A stretch of DNA of 11,956 bases, taken from assembly GCA_003487955.1 (NCBI GenBank), contig DNNJ01000080.1, forward strand, positions 1 to 11,956, given 5' to 3'. Positions 1 through 7,530 of the stretch are shown here, in pieces. The DNA is from Clostridiales bacterium. GTDB taxonomy: Bacteria; Bacillota; Clostridia; Tissierellales; Sedimentibacteraceae. The stretch's first letter is position 1; every line of letters starts with the position of its first letter. A program made the position numbers and the translations under genes. The notes beneath the pieces were generated by a model, which was not told the DNA's origin, ran no database searches, and worked only from the letters and a program-made list of their open reading frames with translations.

Positions 1-20
1 ATGGAATATTTTACCGGGTT

Positions 21-79
21 CATAATAGTACGAATGAAGGATGGTAAAGTTAATTATACATTCGTATTATGGCGAATGT
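21..79. promoter_or_regulatory. Cluster of three CGAATG half-sites (candidate PurR-type control region)
   Basis: Three copies of the hexamer CGAATG lie in + / - / + orientation: 31-36 (+), 59-64 (as CATTCG) and 73-78 (+). The first two form an inverted repeat, TACGAATG (29-36) with CATTCGTA (59-66), which extends outward to CATAAT (21-26) and ATTATG (67-72) with a 3-nt bulge. The second and third form a tighter perfect repeat, ACATTCG (58-64) with CGAATGT (73-79). PurR of Bacillus subtilis binds two inverted boxes with a central CGAA; from its known box length and spacing I work out about 26-27 nt between CGAA and TTCG, and here it is 26 nt. The flanks match the published PurBox consensus only weakly and the sites lie further upstream of the inferred start than in B. 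subtilis. PurR control is therefore an inference; the repeats themselves are directly visible. Confidence 0.4.
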
Positions 80-105
80 AAAATCAATTTATTCTTGAAA
101 TTACT

Positions 106-132
106 ATACAAACCGTTGACAAGGGTTTGTAT
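106..132. promoter_or_regulatory. Perfect 9-bp inverted repeat over the purL -35 element (candidate operator)
   Basis: ATACAAACC at 106-114 is the exact reverse complement of GGTTTGTAT at 124-132, with a 9-nt spacer. The -35 hexamer TTGACA (116-121) lies wholly inside the spacer, so a dimeric protein bound here would block RNA polymerase. The repeat is upstream of the inferred transcription start, so it is more likely to act as DNA than as an RNA hairpin. The cognate regulator cannot be named from the sequence. It does not look like the CGAATG sites further upstream, which suggests a second, separate input. Confidence 0.5.
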
Positions 133-144
133 TTTTGTTATTAT
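116..144 (+). promoter_or_regulatory. Sigma-A-type promoter of the pur operon
   Basis: A perfect TTGACA -35 (116-121) is followed by a 17-bp spacer and TATTAT as -10 (139-144, one mismatch to TATAAT). Transcription would begin near 150-152, leaving a leader of about 30 nt before the purL start at 180. That is too short for a purine or PRPP riboswitch, so control would act at initiation through the adjacent repeats. An additional promoter upstream of the window cannot be excluded. Confidence 0.75.
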
Positions 145-164
145 GTCTTTGTAAATTGATAAAA

Positions 165-173
165 AAGGAAGGG
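165..173 (+). promoter_or_regulatory. Ribosome binding site that fixes the purL start
   Basis: AAGGAAGGG lies 6 nt before the ATG at 180. The frame is open further upstream to a TTG at 135, but that codon overlaps the promoter -10 region and has no ribosome binding site, so ATG 180 is the start. Confidence 0.8.
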
Positions 174-179
174 TTATTT

Positions 180-3100
180 ATGAGCTTTGATGTAAAGAGG
201 GTATATGTTGAAAAAATAGCAGGGTTTAACACTGAAGCATTAAATCTATTAAACAGCTTAAAGGAAAATTTAAATATTGAAAAATTAAACAACCTTAGGA
301 TATTGAACAGGTATGATGTTTCAAACATTGATGAAGATGATTTTAAAAGCAGCGTAACGAATGTATTTTCAGATCCAAGTCAGGATACTGTTTATTTTGA
401 AAATGTTGAGCTTAAAGGACATGTTTTTGCCGTTGAATATTTGCCGGGTCAATATGACCAAAGAGCCGATTCTGCAGCCCAGTGCATTCAAGTCATTTCC
501 GGTAAAGAAAAACCTACTGTTAAATATGCGAGAGTTTTTATTCTTGAAGGAGGACTATCCAAGGAAGAAATTGAAAAAATCAAGAATTACCTTATTAACC
601 CTGTTGATTCCAAAGAAGCAGAGTTTACTAAGCCTCATACATTAGAAGATAAGTGCCCGGCTGCTAAAGATGTGGAAACAGTAGAGCTTATAAATAAATC
701 TAAAAAAGAATTAGAAGAGTATCGAAATGACACAGGCCTTGCAATGAGCTTTGAAGATTTGGTTTTTTGTCAGGAATACTTTAAAAATACAGAAAAAAGA
801 AATCCTACTATTACCGAAATTAAAGTAATAGATACTTATTGGTCTGACCATTGCAGGCATACAACATTTTTTACACAAATAGAAAATATAGAATTTGAAA
901 AAGGAAAAATTACCGAAGAAGTTAAAACAGTATATGATGAATATTTGAATGTAAGGAAATTTGTTTATAAAAGCAAGAGAGATATAACCTTGATGGATTT
1001 GGCAACCATAGGTGCCAAGGAATTAAGAAAAAAAGGACTTTTGGATGACTTGGAGATTTCTGAAGAAATTAATGCATGCAGCATCATTATAAATGTGGTA
1101 AAAGACGGGATAAATGAAGAATGGCTGTTAATGTTCAAAAATGAAACACATAACCATCCAACAGAAATCGAGCCTTTTGGCGGAGCAAACACCTGCCTTG
1201 GAGGAGCCATAAGGGACCCACTTTCAGGACGCTCCTATGTATATCAGGCAATGCGTATCACCGGATGTGCAGATCCTAAACAAAAAATTGAGGATACATT
1301 GCCCGGAAAGCTTCCTCAAAGAAAAATTACAACGGAAGCAGCCAAAGGGTACAGCTCTTACGGAAATCAAATCGGACTTACAGCCGGCTATATAAATGAA
1401 ATATATCATCCGGATTATGTTGCCAAAAGGTTGGAGGCAGGTGCAGTTATTGCTGCAGCACCACGGGAGAATGTAATAAGAGAAACACCAATAAAAGGTG
1501 ATGTTGTAATACTTTTGGGAGGAAGAACAGGCAGGGATGGTATGGGAGGAGCAACAGCTTCTTCCAAGAAGCAGACAGAAGAAGAAACGACTGTTTTAAT
1601 CGGTATGGAAGTGCCAAAAGGAAATGCTCCGATGGAAAGAAACATCCAAAGATTATTCAGGAAAAAAGAAGCAAGTATACTTATAAAAAAATGCAATGAT
1701 TTTGGTGCCGGAGGAGTTTCTGTTGCCATAGGAGAATTAGCTGACGGATTAAATATAAACTTGGATATGGTAACAGTAAAATATGACGGACTTGACGGAA
1801 CGGAATTAGCAATATCCGAATCCCAGGAAAGAATGGCAGTGGTTATAAGAAAAGAGGATGTTGAAGAATTTAATAAATATGCCCAAGAAGAAAATCTTGA
1901 GTCAACAGTTGTGGCAGAGGTTACTGATGACAGAAGGCTAAAAATGACATGGAGGGGCAAGACGATACTTGATATTGGCAGAGACTTTTTGGATACAAAC
2001 GGCGTAAGGCAAAAGACAAATGCTGTAATTACAGAACCTGTTAACTCAAAGTACGAAAGAAGTTTTGGAAGCGACAATATAAGAGAATTATGGCTTGAAA
2101 ATTTAAATGAGCTGAATGTCGCAAGCCAAAAAGGAATGGTTGAAATATTTGATTCAACTATAGGAGCAGGTAGTGTAATAGTGCCCTTTGGAGGCAAGAC
2201 TCAGCTTACGCCGGCAGAAGGTATGGCTGCCAAAATTCCTGTTGAAAAGGGAGTTACATCTACCTGCTCTTTAATGACTTATGGATTTGACCCTTATCTT
2301 TCTAAGGAAAGCCCTTATCATGGAGCAATGTATGCTGTAATTCACTCTGTTGCTAAAATTGTTGCAATGGGCGGTGAACACAAAAATATAAGGCTTTCAT
2401 TCCAGGAATATTTTGAAAAGCTGAACAAGGAGCCGAAAAGATGGGGGAAACCATTAAGCGCCTTGTTGGGAGCATTCAAGGTTCAGCATGAACTTAAAAT
2501 TCCTTCCATAGGAGGAAAGGACAGCATGTCCGGAACCTTTAAGGAGCTTGACGTACCGCCTGCATTAATAAGCTTTGCCGTAGCTGTAACGGATGTAAAA
2601 AATATTATTTCACCTGAATTCAAAAAGGCAGACAGCAAGGTTTTATTAATAAAGATTAAAAAGCATGAAAATAATATTCCTGATTTTGAAGATATTAATA
2701 TAAAGTATACTGCAATTCATGAAGCAATAAAAACAGGAAAAGTTTTAAGTGCCCACACTGTAGGATACGGTGGGATTGCCGCAGCCATAAGCAAAATGAC
2801 ATTGGGAAATGATACAGGGTTTATAAGTGATTTGACAATCGGTGATGATTGGTTTGACGCAAGCTACGGTGATATTATTTTAGAGGTTGAAGATGATTTC
2901 ACAGATTTAATTGACTGCATTGAAATAGGTAAAACAACGAATGAAAAGGTAATTTCAGTTAATGATATTTGTATATCCTTGGAAGAAATAAAAAATAATT
3001 GGCTAAAACCTTTAAACAATATATTTCCTGTAAAAAAGGACGGAGCCGGAACGATTGAAAACTATAGTTTTAGCGTTAAAAATACTGCGAACTCGTCCAT

Positions 3101-3908
3101 GTCAATTGCAAGACCAAGAGTATTTATTCCGGTATTTCCGGGTACAAACTGTGAATACGACACTAAGAGAGCCTTTGAAAGAGCCGGTGCTAAAGCAGAT
3201 ATATTCGTGTTTAAAAACTTAAGAGTACAGGATGTGAAGAATTCCATACAAGAAATGAATTCACGCATAAGACAGTCTCAAATTATTGCATTGCCCGGAG
3301 GGCTCAGTGCAGGCGGTGAACCTGATGGTTCAGGAAAGTTTATTGCGGCAGTATTCAGAAATGAATTGCTGAAGGATGCAGTTACTGACCTTTTGAAAAA
3401 CAGAGACGGTTTGATTATAGGTATAGGCGACGGTTTCAATGCACTTATTAAATTAGGCCTGGTACCTTTCGGAGAAATTACCGAGATGGGAGAAAACTAT
3501 CCAACCTTATCTTATAATATAATTGGAAGGCATGTATCAACATTTGTTAAAACCAAGGTAGTAAGTAACCTGTCCCCATGGTTTAGCATGTGCAGTATCG
3601 GCGATATTCATAACTTGCCTGTGTCTTGCGGCGAAGGAAGATTTGCAGCAAGTGAAAAATGGATTGAGAATTTGAAAAAGAGCGGTCAGATAGCTACTCA
3701 ATATGTAGATGAAAGCAATGCTCCAACCTATGACGGCTTTTACAATCCAAACGGCTCCATGGAAGCAATAGAGGGCATAACAAGCCCTGACGGCAGAGTC
3801 TTGGGCAAAATGGCGCATTCAGAAAGACTTGACGAAAATATATATAAAAACATTCCCGGAAACAAGGAGCAGCTGCTGTTTGAATCGGGAGTAAAATACT
3901 TTAAATAA
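180..3908 (+). CDS. purL: Phosphoribosylformylglycinamidine synthase, single-chain, with a degenerate glutaminase domain
   Basis: This enzyme converts FGAR, ATP and an amide nitrogen to FGAM, the fourth step of IMP synthesis. The protein has 1,242 residues from ATG 180, the usual size of the single-chain form found in clostridia and streptococci. The order is a PurS-like N-terminal part, a linker, two AIRS-type synthetase halves and a glutaminase domain from about residue 978. Synthetase motifs are intact: SDHCRHT, ETHNHPT (322-328), GGRTGRDGMGGA, NDFGAGGVS and SIGGKDSMSG. The glutaminase domain is not. The nucleophile elbow, normally GICNGFQ, reads GIGDGFN, with Gly at 1083 for the catalytic Cys. 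The normal SHGEGR reads SCGEGR, with Cys1150 for the catalytic His, although Glu1152 remains. The GGFSxGDEPDGS block reads GGLSAGGEPDGS (from 1040). Cys991 in PGTNCEYD is a family residue, not the nucleophile. The enzyme probably uses free ammonia or a separate glutaminase. It is the first gene of the operon, 11 nt before purE. Confidence 0.95.
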   Translation: MSFDVKRVYVEKIAGFNTEALNLLNSLKENLNIEKLNNLRILNRYDVSNIDEDDFKSSVTNVFSDPSQDTVYFENVELKGHVFAVEYLPGQYDQRADSAAQCIQVISGKEKPTVKYARVFILEGGLSKEEIEKIKNYLINPVDSKEAEFTKPHTLEDKCPAAKDVETVELINKSKKELEEYRNDTGLAMSFEDLVFCQEYFKNTEKRNPTITEIKVIDTYWSDHCRHTTFFTQIENIEFEKGKITEEVKTVYDEYLNVRKFVYKSKRDITLMDLATIGAKELRKKGLLDDLEISEEINACSIIINVVKDGINEEWLLMFKNETHNHPTEIEPFGGANTCLGGAIRDPLSGRSYVYQAMRITGCADPKQKIEDTLPGKLPQRKITTEAAKGYSSYGNQIGLTAGYINEIYHPDYVAKRLEAGAVIAAAPRENVIRETPIKGDVVILLGGRTGRDGMGGATASSKKQTEEETTVLIGMEVPKGNAPMERNIQRLFRKKEASILIKKCNDFGAGGVSVAIGELADGLNINLDMVTVKYDGLDGTELAISESQERMAVVIRKEDVEEFNKYAQEENLESTVVAEVTDDRRLKMTWRGKTILDIGRDFLDTNGVRQKTNAVITEPVNSKYERSFGSDNIRELWLENLNELNVASQKGMVEIFDSTIGAGSVIVPFGGKTQLTPAEGMAAKIPVEKGVTSTCSLMTYGFDPYLSKESPYHGAMYAVIHSVAKIVAMGGEHKNIRLSFQEYFEKLNKEPKRWGKPLSALLGAFKVQHELKIPSIGGKDSMSGTFKELDVPPALISFAVAVTDVKNIISPEFKKADSKVLLIKIKKHENNIPDFEDINIKYTAIHEAIKTGKVLSAHTVGYGGIAAAISKMTLGNDTGFISDLTIGDDWFDASYGDIILEVEDDFTDLIDCIEIGKTTNEKVISVNDICISLEEIKNNWLKPLNNIFPVKKDGAGTIENYSFSVKNTANSSMSIARPRVFIPVFPGTNCEYDTKRAFERAGAKADIFVFKNLRVQDVKNSIQEMNSRIRQSQIIALPGGLSAGGEPDGSGKFIAAVFRNELLKDAVTDLLKNRDGLIIGIGDGFNALIKLGLVPFGEITEMGENYPTLSYNIIGRHVSTFVKTKVVSNLSPWFSMCSIGDIHNLPVSCGEGRFAASEKWIENLKKSGQIATQYVDESNAPTYDGFYNPNGSMEAIEGITSPDGRVLGKMAHSERLDENIYKNIPGNKEQLLFESGVKYFK

Positions 3909-3919
3909 AGGAGGTATTT

Positions 3920-4441
3920 ATGAAAATAGTGATTGTCATGGGAAGCGATTCAGACTTTCCCGTAGTTGAAAAGGGTTATAAAATTTTAAAAGAATTCGGA
4001 GTAGAAACTGATGTAAGAGTTATATCAGCCCACAGAACTCCCTTTGAAGCTTTGGAATTTGCAAGAAACGCATATAAAAACGGTTATGAATTGATTATAG
4101 CTGCTGCAGGAAAAGCCGCCCATTTGCCGGGAGTATTGGCAGGATGCACAACTGTACCGGTAATAGGACTTCCGATTAAGTCATCTGAATTAGACGGAAT
4201 GGATGCTTTGTTGTCAATAGTGCAGATGCCTCCGGGAGTACCGGTTGCAACAGTAGGTATAAACGCTGCAGAAAATGCTGCTCTATTGGCTGTACAGATA
4301 TTATCGGTAAAATATGAAGAGCTGAGACATAAATTTTTAGATTATAAAAAACAAATGGCTGAAAAAGTATTTGAAAAAGACAAGAAATTAAATGAAAAGA
4401 TTGGGGACATTCCTCCTACCAACAGAGACTTTCATAAATAG
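3920..4441 (+). CDS. purE: 5-(carboxyamino)imidazole ribonucleotide mutase / AIR carboxylase catalytic subunit
   Basis: PurE makes CAIR. Class I enzymes rearrange N5-CAIR supplied by PurK; class II enzymes carboxylate AIR directly. The 173-residue protein shows MGSDSD at the N-terminus, SAHRTP, the AAAGKAAHLPG loop with the active-site His, PVIGLP and SIVQMPPGVPVATV. This pattern looks class I, although the loop has AGK where many class I proteins have AGGAA or GAGG. The C-terminal tail, about 30 residues after NAALLAVQIL, is charged and helical, as is common in the family. AGGAGGT follows the purL stop directly and serves ATG 3920. No purK is in the window, so either PurK is encoded elsewhere or the enzyme works from AIR and CO2/bicarbonate. 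Confidence 0.95.
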   Translation: MKIVIVMGSDSDFPVVEKGYKILKEFGVETDVRVISAHRTPFEALEFARNAYKNGYELIIAAAGKAAHLPGVLAGCTTVPVIGLPIKSSELDGMDALLSIVQMPPGVPVATVGINAAENAALLAVQILSVKYEELRHKFLDYKKQMAEKVFEKDKKLNEKIGDIPPTNRDFHK

Positions 4442-4471
4442 GGAGGTGTGTCCCCATACCTAAAAAAGGAG
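4442..4471 (+). promoter_or_regulatory. purE-purF junction: orphan Shine-Dalgarno, small hairpin, and the purF ribosome binding site
   Basis: GGAGGTG (4442-4448) directly follows the purE stop, like the ribosome binding sites at the other junctions, but no usable start codon follows it. AGGTGTG (4444-4450) can pair with CATACCT (4455-4461) across a TCCC loop, 7 bp with one G-U pair, which would hide this Shine-Dalgarno. A second site, AAAGGAG (4465-4471), 5 nt before ATG 4477, is the real purF ribosome binding site. Many clostridia carry purC between purE and purF, so the unused site could be a deletion scar; that is inference. Confidence 0.45.
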
Positions 4472-4476
4472 ATATT

Positions 4477-5862
4477 ATGCATTTAGAAGGAGATAAATTA
4501 CATGAGGAATGCGGAGTTGTAGGGGTATATACAAATAATCCGGATATTACAAGCCAGCTCATATATTACGGATTATTTGCACTGCAGCACAGAGGTCAGG
4601 AAAGTGCAGGCATTGCTATTCATACCGGTAAAAGGATTGAATTTCATAAGGATATGGGGTTGGTTGCCGATGTTCTTACACAAGACGTAATAGACAGATT
4701 GTCAGGTAATATTGCAATCGGACATGTCAGATATTCCACCGATGGGGAGAGCGAAAAGCAAAATGCGCAGCCTTTGGTAGTACGGTATAAAGAAGGGTCT
4801 ATAGCATTAGCACATAACGGGAATCTGGTTAATGTTGATTCATTAAGAGATATACTTGAAAATGAAGGTGTAATATTTCAAACTTCTACTGATTCTGAAG
4901 TTGTAGCCAATTTAGTTTCAAGGCATTACAGAGTCAGTATAGTTAAATCAATACAAACTACAATGGAGGTCGTAAAAGGAGCATATGCATTTGTATTTAT
5001 GACAGAAAAGGAGCTTATCGGCGTAAGGGATAACTATGGACTGAGACCCCTTTGTCTTGGAAAAAGAGAAGACGGATATTTGCTTGCTTCGGAAAGCTGC
5101 GGAATTACCGCAATGGGCGGTGAATTCATAAGGGATATTGAGCCGGGCGAAATTGTTGTTATAAATGAAGAAGGCGTAAACAGCATAAAAACCACAAAAT
5201 ATGCCCAGCAAAATTTGTGTATATTTGAGCATGTATATTTTGCAAGGCCGGACAGCAATTTAGATGGTGTAAATGTTTATGAGACAAGATATAATTCAGG
5301 AAGATTATTAGCAAAGGAAGCACCTGTAAAAGCTGATTTGGTATTTTCAGTACCTGACTCGGGAACACCGGCTGCTTTAGGTTATGCAGCAGAATTAAAT
5401 ATACCATATGGTCTTGGAATTATAAAAAACAGATATGCAAAAAGGACTTTTATAGAGCCTAAACAAAGCTTAAGAGAGCGGGGAGTCAAAACAAAACTCA
5501 GCATATTAAAGGAAATTGTTAAGGATAAAATTGTTGTTATGGTTGATGACAGTATAGTGAGAGGAACTACAACCAAACAAATTGTAAAAATGGTAAAAGA
5601 AGCAGGTGCAAAAGAAGTTCATGTGCGAATTGCTTCACCTCCTGTTACACATTCTTGTTTCTTCGGCATAAATACCCCTGACAGAAGCAAATTGATAGGA
5701 GCAAATAAAACTATAGAAGAAATAAAAGAACATATAGAAGCTGACAGCATACATTTTTTGAGTTTAGAAGGCTTAATTAAATCAACAGGTTCAACTGCAG
5801 GTTACTGCAAGGCATGTTTAAACGGGAATTACCCCATGGAAGTACCTAACAACGGCATATAA
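4477..5862 (+). CDS. purF: Amidophosphoribosyltransferase
   Basis: PurF catalyses the committed step: PRPP plus glutamine gives phosphoribosylamine, glutamate and pyrophosphate. The 461-residue protein is of the B. subtilis type. It has an 11-residue propeptide followed by Cys12 (EECGVVGV), which becomes the N-terminal nucleophile after processing. The Ntn glutaminase domain (about 12-235) has HRGQESAG, HVRYST, AHNGNL and STDSE. The phosphoribosyltransferase domain has the PRPP-binding motif VVMVDDSIVRGTT. Four cysteines at the positions of the B. subtilis 4Fe-4S ligands are present: Cys248, Cys394, and Cys444/Cys447 in YCKAC. An oxygen-sensitive Fe-S cluster is therefore expected, fitting an anaerobe. 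Its glutaminase is intact, in contrast to that of PurL. B. subtilis PurF is feedback-inhibited by purine nucleotides; this is family knowledge only. Confidence 0.97.
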   Translation: MHLEGDKLHEECGVVGVYTNNPDITSQLIYYGLFALQHRGQESAGIAIHTGKRIEFHKDMGLVADVLTQDVIDRLSGNIAIGHVRYSTDGESEKQNAQPLVVRYKEGSIALAHNGNLVNVDSLRDILENEGVIFQTSTDSEVVANLVSRHYRVSIVKSIQTTMEVVKGAYAFVFMTEKELIGVRDNYGLRPLCLGKREDGYLLASESCGITAMGGEFIRDIEPGEIVVINEEGVNSIKTTKYAQQNLCIFEHVYFARPDSNLDGVNVYETRYNSGRLLAKEAPVKADLVFSVPDSGTPAALGYAAELNIPYGLGIIKNRYAKRTFIEPKQSLRERGVKTKLSILKEIVKDKIVVMVDDSIVRGTTTKQIVKMVKEAGAKEVHVRIASPPVTHSCFFGINTPDRSKLIGANKTIEEIKEHIEADSIHFLSLEGLIKSTGSTAGYCKACLNGNYPMEVPNNGI

Positions 5863-5871
5863 GGAGGCGGT

Positions 5872-6912
5872 ATGGAACAAAAACTGACTTATAAAGATTC
5901 AGGTGTTGATGTGAATTCAGGTTACGAAACAGTAAAGCTTATCAAAGACTATTTTAAAAAAACACATATTAAAGGTGTAATGTCAGATATAGGCGGCTTT
6001 GGCGGAATGTTTGAGCTCGCCAAGGATGAATATGAAGAACCGGTATTAGTTTCCGGAACTGACGGCGTGGGAACAAAACTTATGGTTGCATTTATGGCAG
6101 ACAAGCATGACACTATCGGAGAAGATGCCGTTGCCATGTGTGTAAATGATGTTATATGCCAAGGCGCAAAGCCTTTGTTTTTCTTGGATTATATAGCAAC
6201 AGGAAAATTAGAGCCAAAAAAAGCAGCAAGTATTGTTAAAGGCGTATCGGAAGGCTGTATTAAGGCAGGCTGTGCATTAATAGGAGGAGAAACTGCCGAA
6301 ATGCCGGGGCTTTACGGCACCGGAGAATATGATATTGCAGGATTTTGTGTCGGAATTGTTGATAAAAAGAAAATAATCGACGGCTCAAAAATTATAGAGG
6401 GAGATGTTCTAATTGGAATTCCTTCCAGTGGAATTCATAGTAACGGATATTCCTTGGTACGAAAGGTTTTTTTCAGTCATAAGAATTATGATATAAACCA
6501 ATATGTAGATGAATTAGGCTGCACCTTGGGAGAAGAGTTGTTAACTCCCACAAGAATTTATCCGAAGCTGATACTTGACCTATTATCTAAATTTGAAATA
6601 AAAGGTTTGTCAAATATAACAGGGGGAGGATTTTACGAAAATATTCCAAGGATGTTTCCTGAGGGCATAACAGCAGATATTGACACAGAAAATATCAATG
6701 TACTGCCTATATTTAATCTGATGCAAAAAGAAGGAAATATTGATATTGATGAAATGTACGGTACTTTCAATATGGGTATAGGCATTGTTTTAGCTGTGGA
6801 TAAGAATATTGCGGATAATGTTTTGGACTATTTGAAAAGTGTCGGTGAAACCCCTGTAATTATAGGAAAAACAGTTAAAAGGGAAGGCGGGCTTAAAATA
6901 TGCCACAGGTAA
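5872..6912 (+). CDS. purM: Phosphoribosylformylglycinamidine cyclo-ligase (AIR synthetase)
   Basis: PurM closes the imidazole ring, converting FGAM and ATP to AIR. The 346-residue protein has the normal family length. It shows the start [49 protein letters not shown] and a [11 protein letters not shown] block. One visible oddity is that the usual AHITGGG reads SNITGGG, with Asn248 where most homologues I know have His; the effect is uncertain. AAGGAGG (5861-5867) overlaps the purF stop and serves ATG 5872. The product feeds PurE, and its 3' end overlaps purN by 13 nt, which favours translational coupling. Confidence 0.96.
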   Translation: MEQKLTYKDSGVDVNSGYETVKLIKDYFKKTHIKGVMSDIGGFGGMFELAKDEYEEPVLVSGTDGVGTKLMVAFMADKHDTIGEDAVAMCVNDVICQGAKPLFFLDYIATGKLEPKKAASIVKGVSEGCIKAGCALIGGETAEMPGLYGTGEYDIAGFCVGIVDKKKIIDGSKIIEGDVLIGIPSSGIHSNGYSLVRKVFFSHKNYDINQYVDELGCTLGEELLTPTRIYPKLILDLLSKFEIKGLSNITGGGFYENIPRMFPEGITADIDTENINVLPIFNLMQKEGNIDIDEMYGTFNMGIGIVLAVDKNIADNVLDYLKSVGETPVIIGKTVKREGGLKICHR

Positions 6913-7526
6913 AAATTGGTGTATTAATTTCAGGTTCGGGAACAAACCTTCAGTCTTTGATTGATAATATTGAGAATGGAAAAATCAACGGAAGAATAAC
7001 CGTAGTTATATCAAATAGAAAAGATGCTTATGGACTTAATAGAGCAAGACAAAAAAACATTGCTGCTGTCTATATAAGGCAAAAGGATTATGATAGCTTT
7101 GAAAAGTTCAATGATGCTATTATTGACGAGTTAAAAAGCCATGGCGTTGAATTGGTAGTATTGGCAGGTTATCTTAAAATTTTAACTCCTCGGTTTATTG
7201 AAGAGTTTAGAAACCGAATAATCAATATTCATCCTTCCTTAATACCGGCCTTTTGCGGGAAGGGTTTTTACGGTATTAAAGTTCATGAAGAAGCTATAAA
7301 TTACGGTGTTAAACTAAGCGGTGCAACAGTACATTTTGTAGATGAAAAGGCAGACACGGGTCCTATTATCATTCAGGAAGCAGTTGAAGTAAGCTATGAG
7401 GACACTGCCGAAGCATTGCAGCAGAAGGTACTTAAAATAGAGCATAAAATACTCCCTTTAGCTGTAAAATATTACTGCGGCGGGAAAATACAAATAAGCG
7501 GAAGAAAAGTAAAAATTAAGGAGTGA
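6900..7526 (+). CDS. purN: Phosphoribosylglycinamide formyltransferase, 10-formyl-THF dependent
   Basis: PurN transfers a formyl group from 10-formyl-tetrahydrofolate to GAR, giving FGAR, the substrate of PurL. The 208-residue protein has the phosphate-binding SGSGTNLQ near the N-terminus, the catalytic pair Asn109 and His111 in [10 protein letters not shown], and Asp152 in ADTGPI, matching Asn106, His108 and Asp144 of the E. coli enzyme. The loop after [10 protein letters not shown] reads CGKGFYG, usual for clostridial proteins. ATG 6900 lies inside the purM coding sequence, and GGGAAGGCGGG about 10 nt upstream can serve as ribosome binding site. Methenyl-THF supply genes are not in the window. 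Confidence 0.96.
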   Translation: MPQVKIGVLISGSGTNLQSLIDNIENGKINGRITVVISNRKDAYGLNRARQKNIAAVYIRQKDYDSFEKFNDAIIDELKSHGVELVVLAGYLKILTPRFIEEFRNRIINIHPSLIPAFCGKGFYGIKVHEEAINYGVKLSGATVHFVDEKADTGPIIIQEAVEVSYEDTAEALQQKVLKIEHKILPLAVKYYCGGKIQISGRKVKIKE

Positions 7527-7530
7527 AGTA

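Noticed and set aside
1..81. Open frame of 26 codons at the window's left edge, ending in TAA at 79-81
   Set aside because: It could be the tail of an upstream gene, but it is short, shows no recognisable motif and coincides with the inverted repeats. I cannot support it as coding.
135..179. Longer purL reading frame starting at TTG 135
   Set aside because: The TTG overlaps the promoter -10 and precedes the inferred transcript start; ATG 180 has a strong ribosome binding site and fits the family N-terminus.
1..179. Purine, PRPP or guanidine-type riboswitch before purL
   Set aside because: The conserved cores of these classes are not present, and the good promoter lies downstream of the possible region.
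1415..2197. Long reverse-strand open frame of 260 codons inside purL
   Set aside because: It lies antisense to highly conserved PurL motifs, its translation is rich in Ser, Pro and Ile without recognisable domains, and there is no ribosome binding site. It is a shadow of the real gene, as are the other reverse-strand frames.
3150..3152. Cys991 in PGTNCEYD as the PurL glutaminase nucleophile
   Set aside because: This Cys is a conserved family residue near the start of the domain; the nucleophile belongs in the GxCxG elbow, which here holds Gly1083.
4448..4486. GTG-started mini-ORF at the purE-purF junction
   Set aside because: It begins inside the Shine-Dalgarno-like sequence, so spacing is impossible, and it encodes only 12 residues.
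6900..6912. 13-nt overlap of purM and purN as a possible fusion or frameshift
   Set aside because: Both proteins have complete, normal termini; short overlaps are ordinary in translationally coupled operons.
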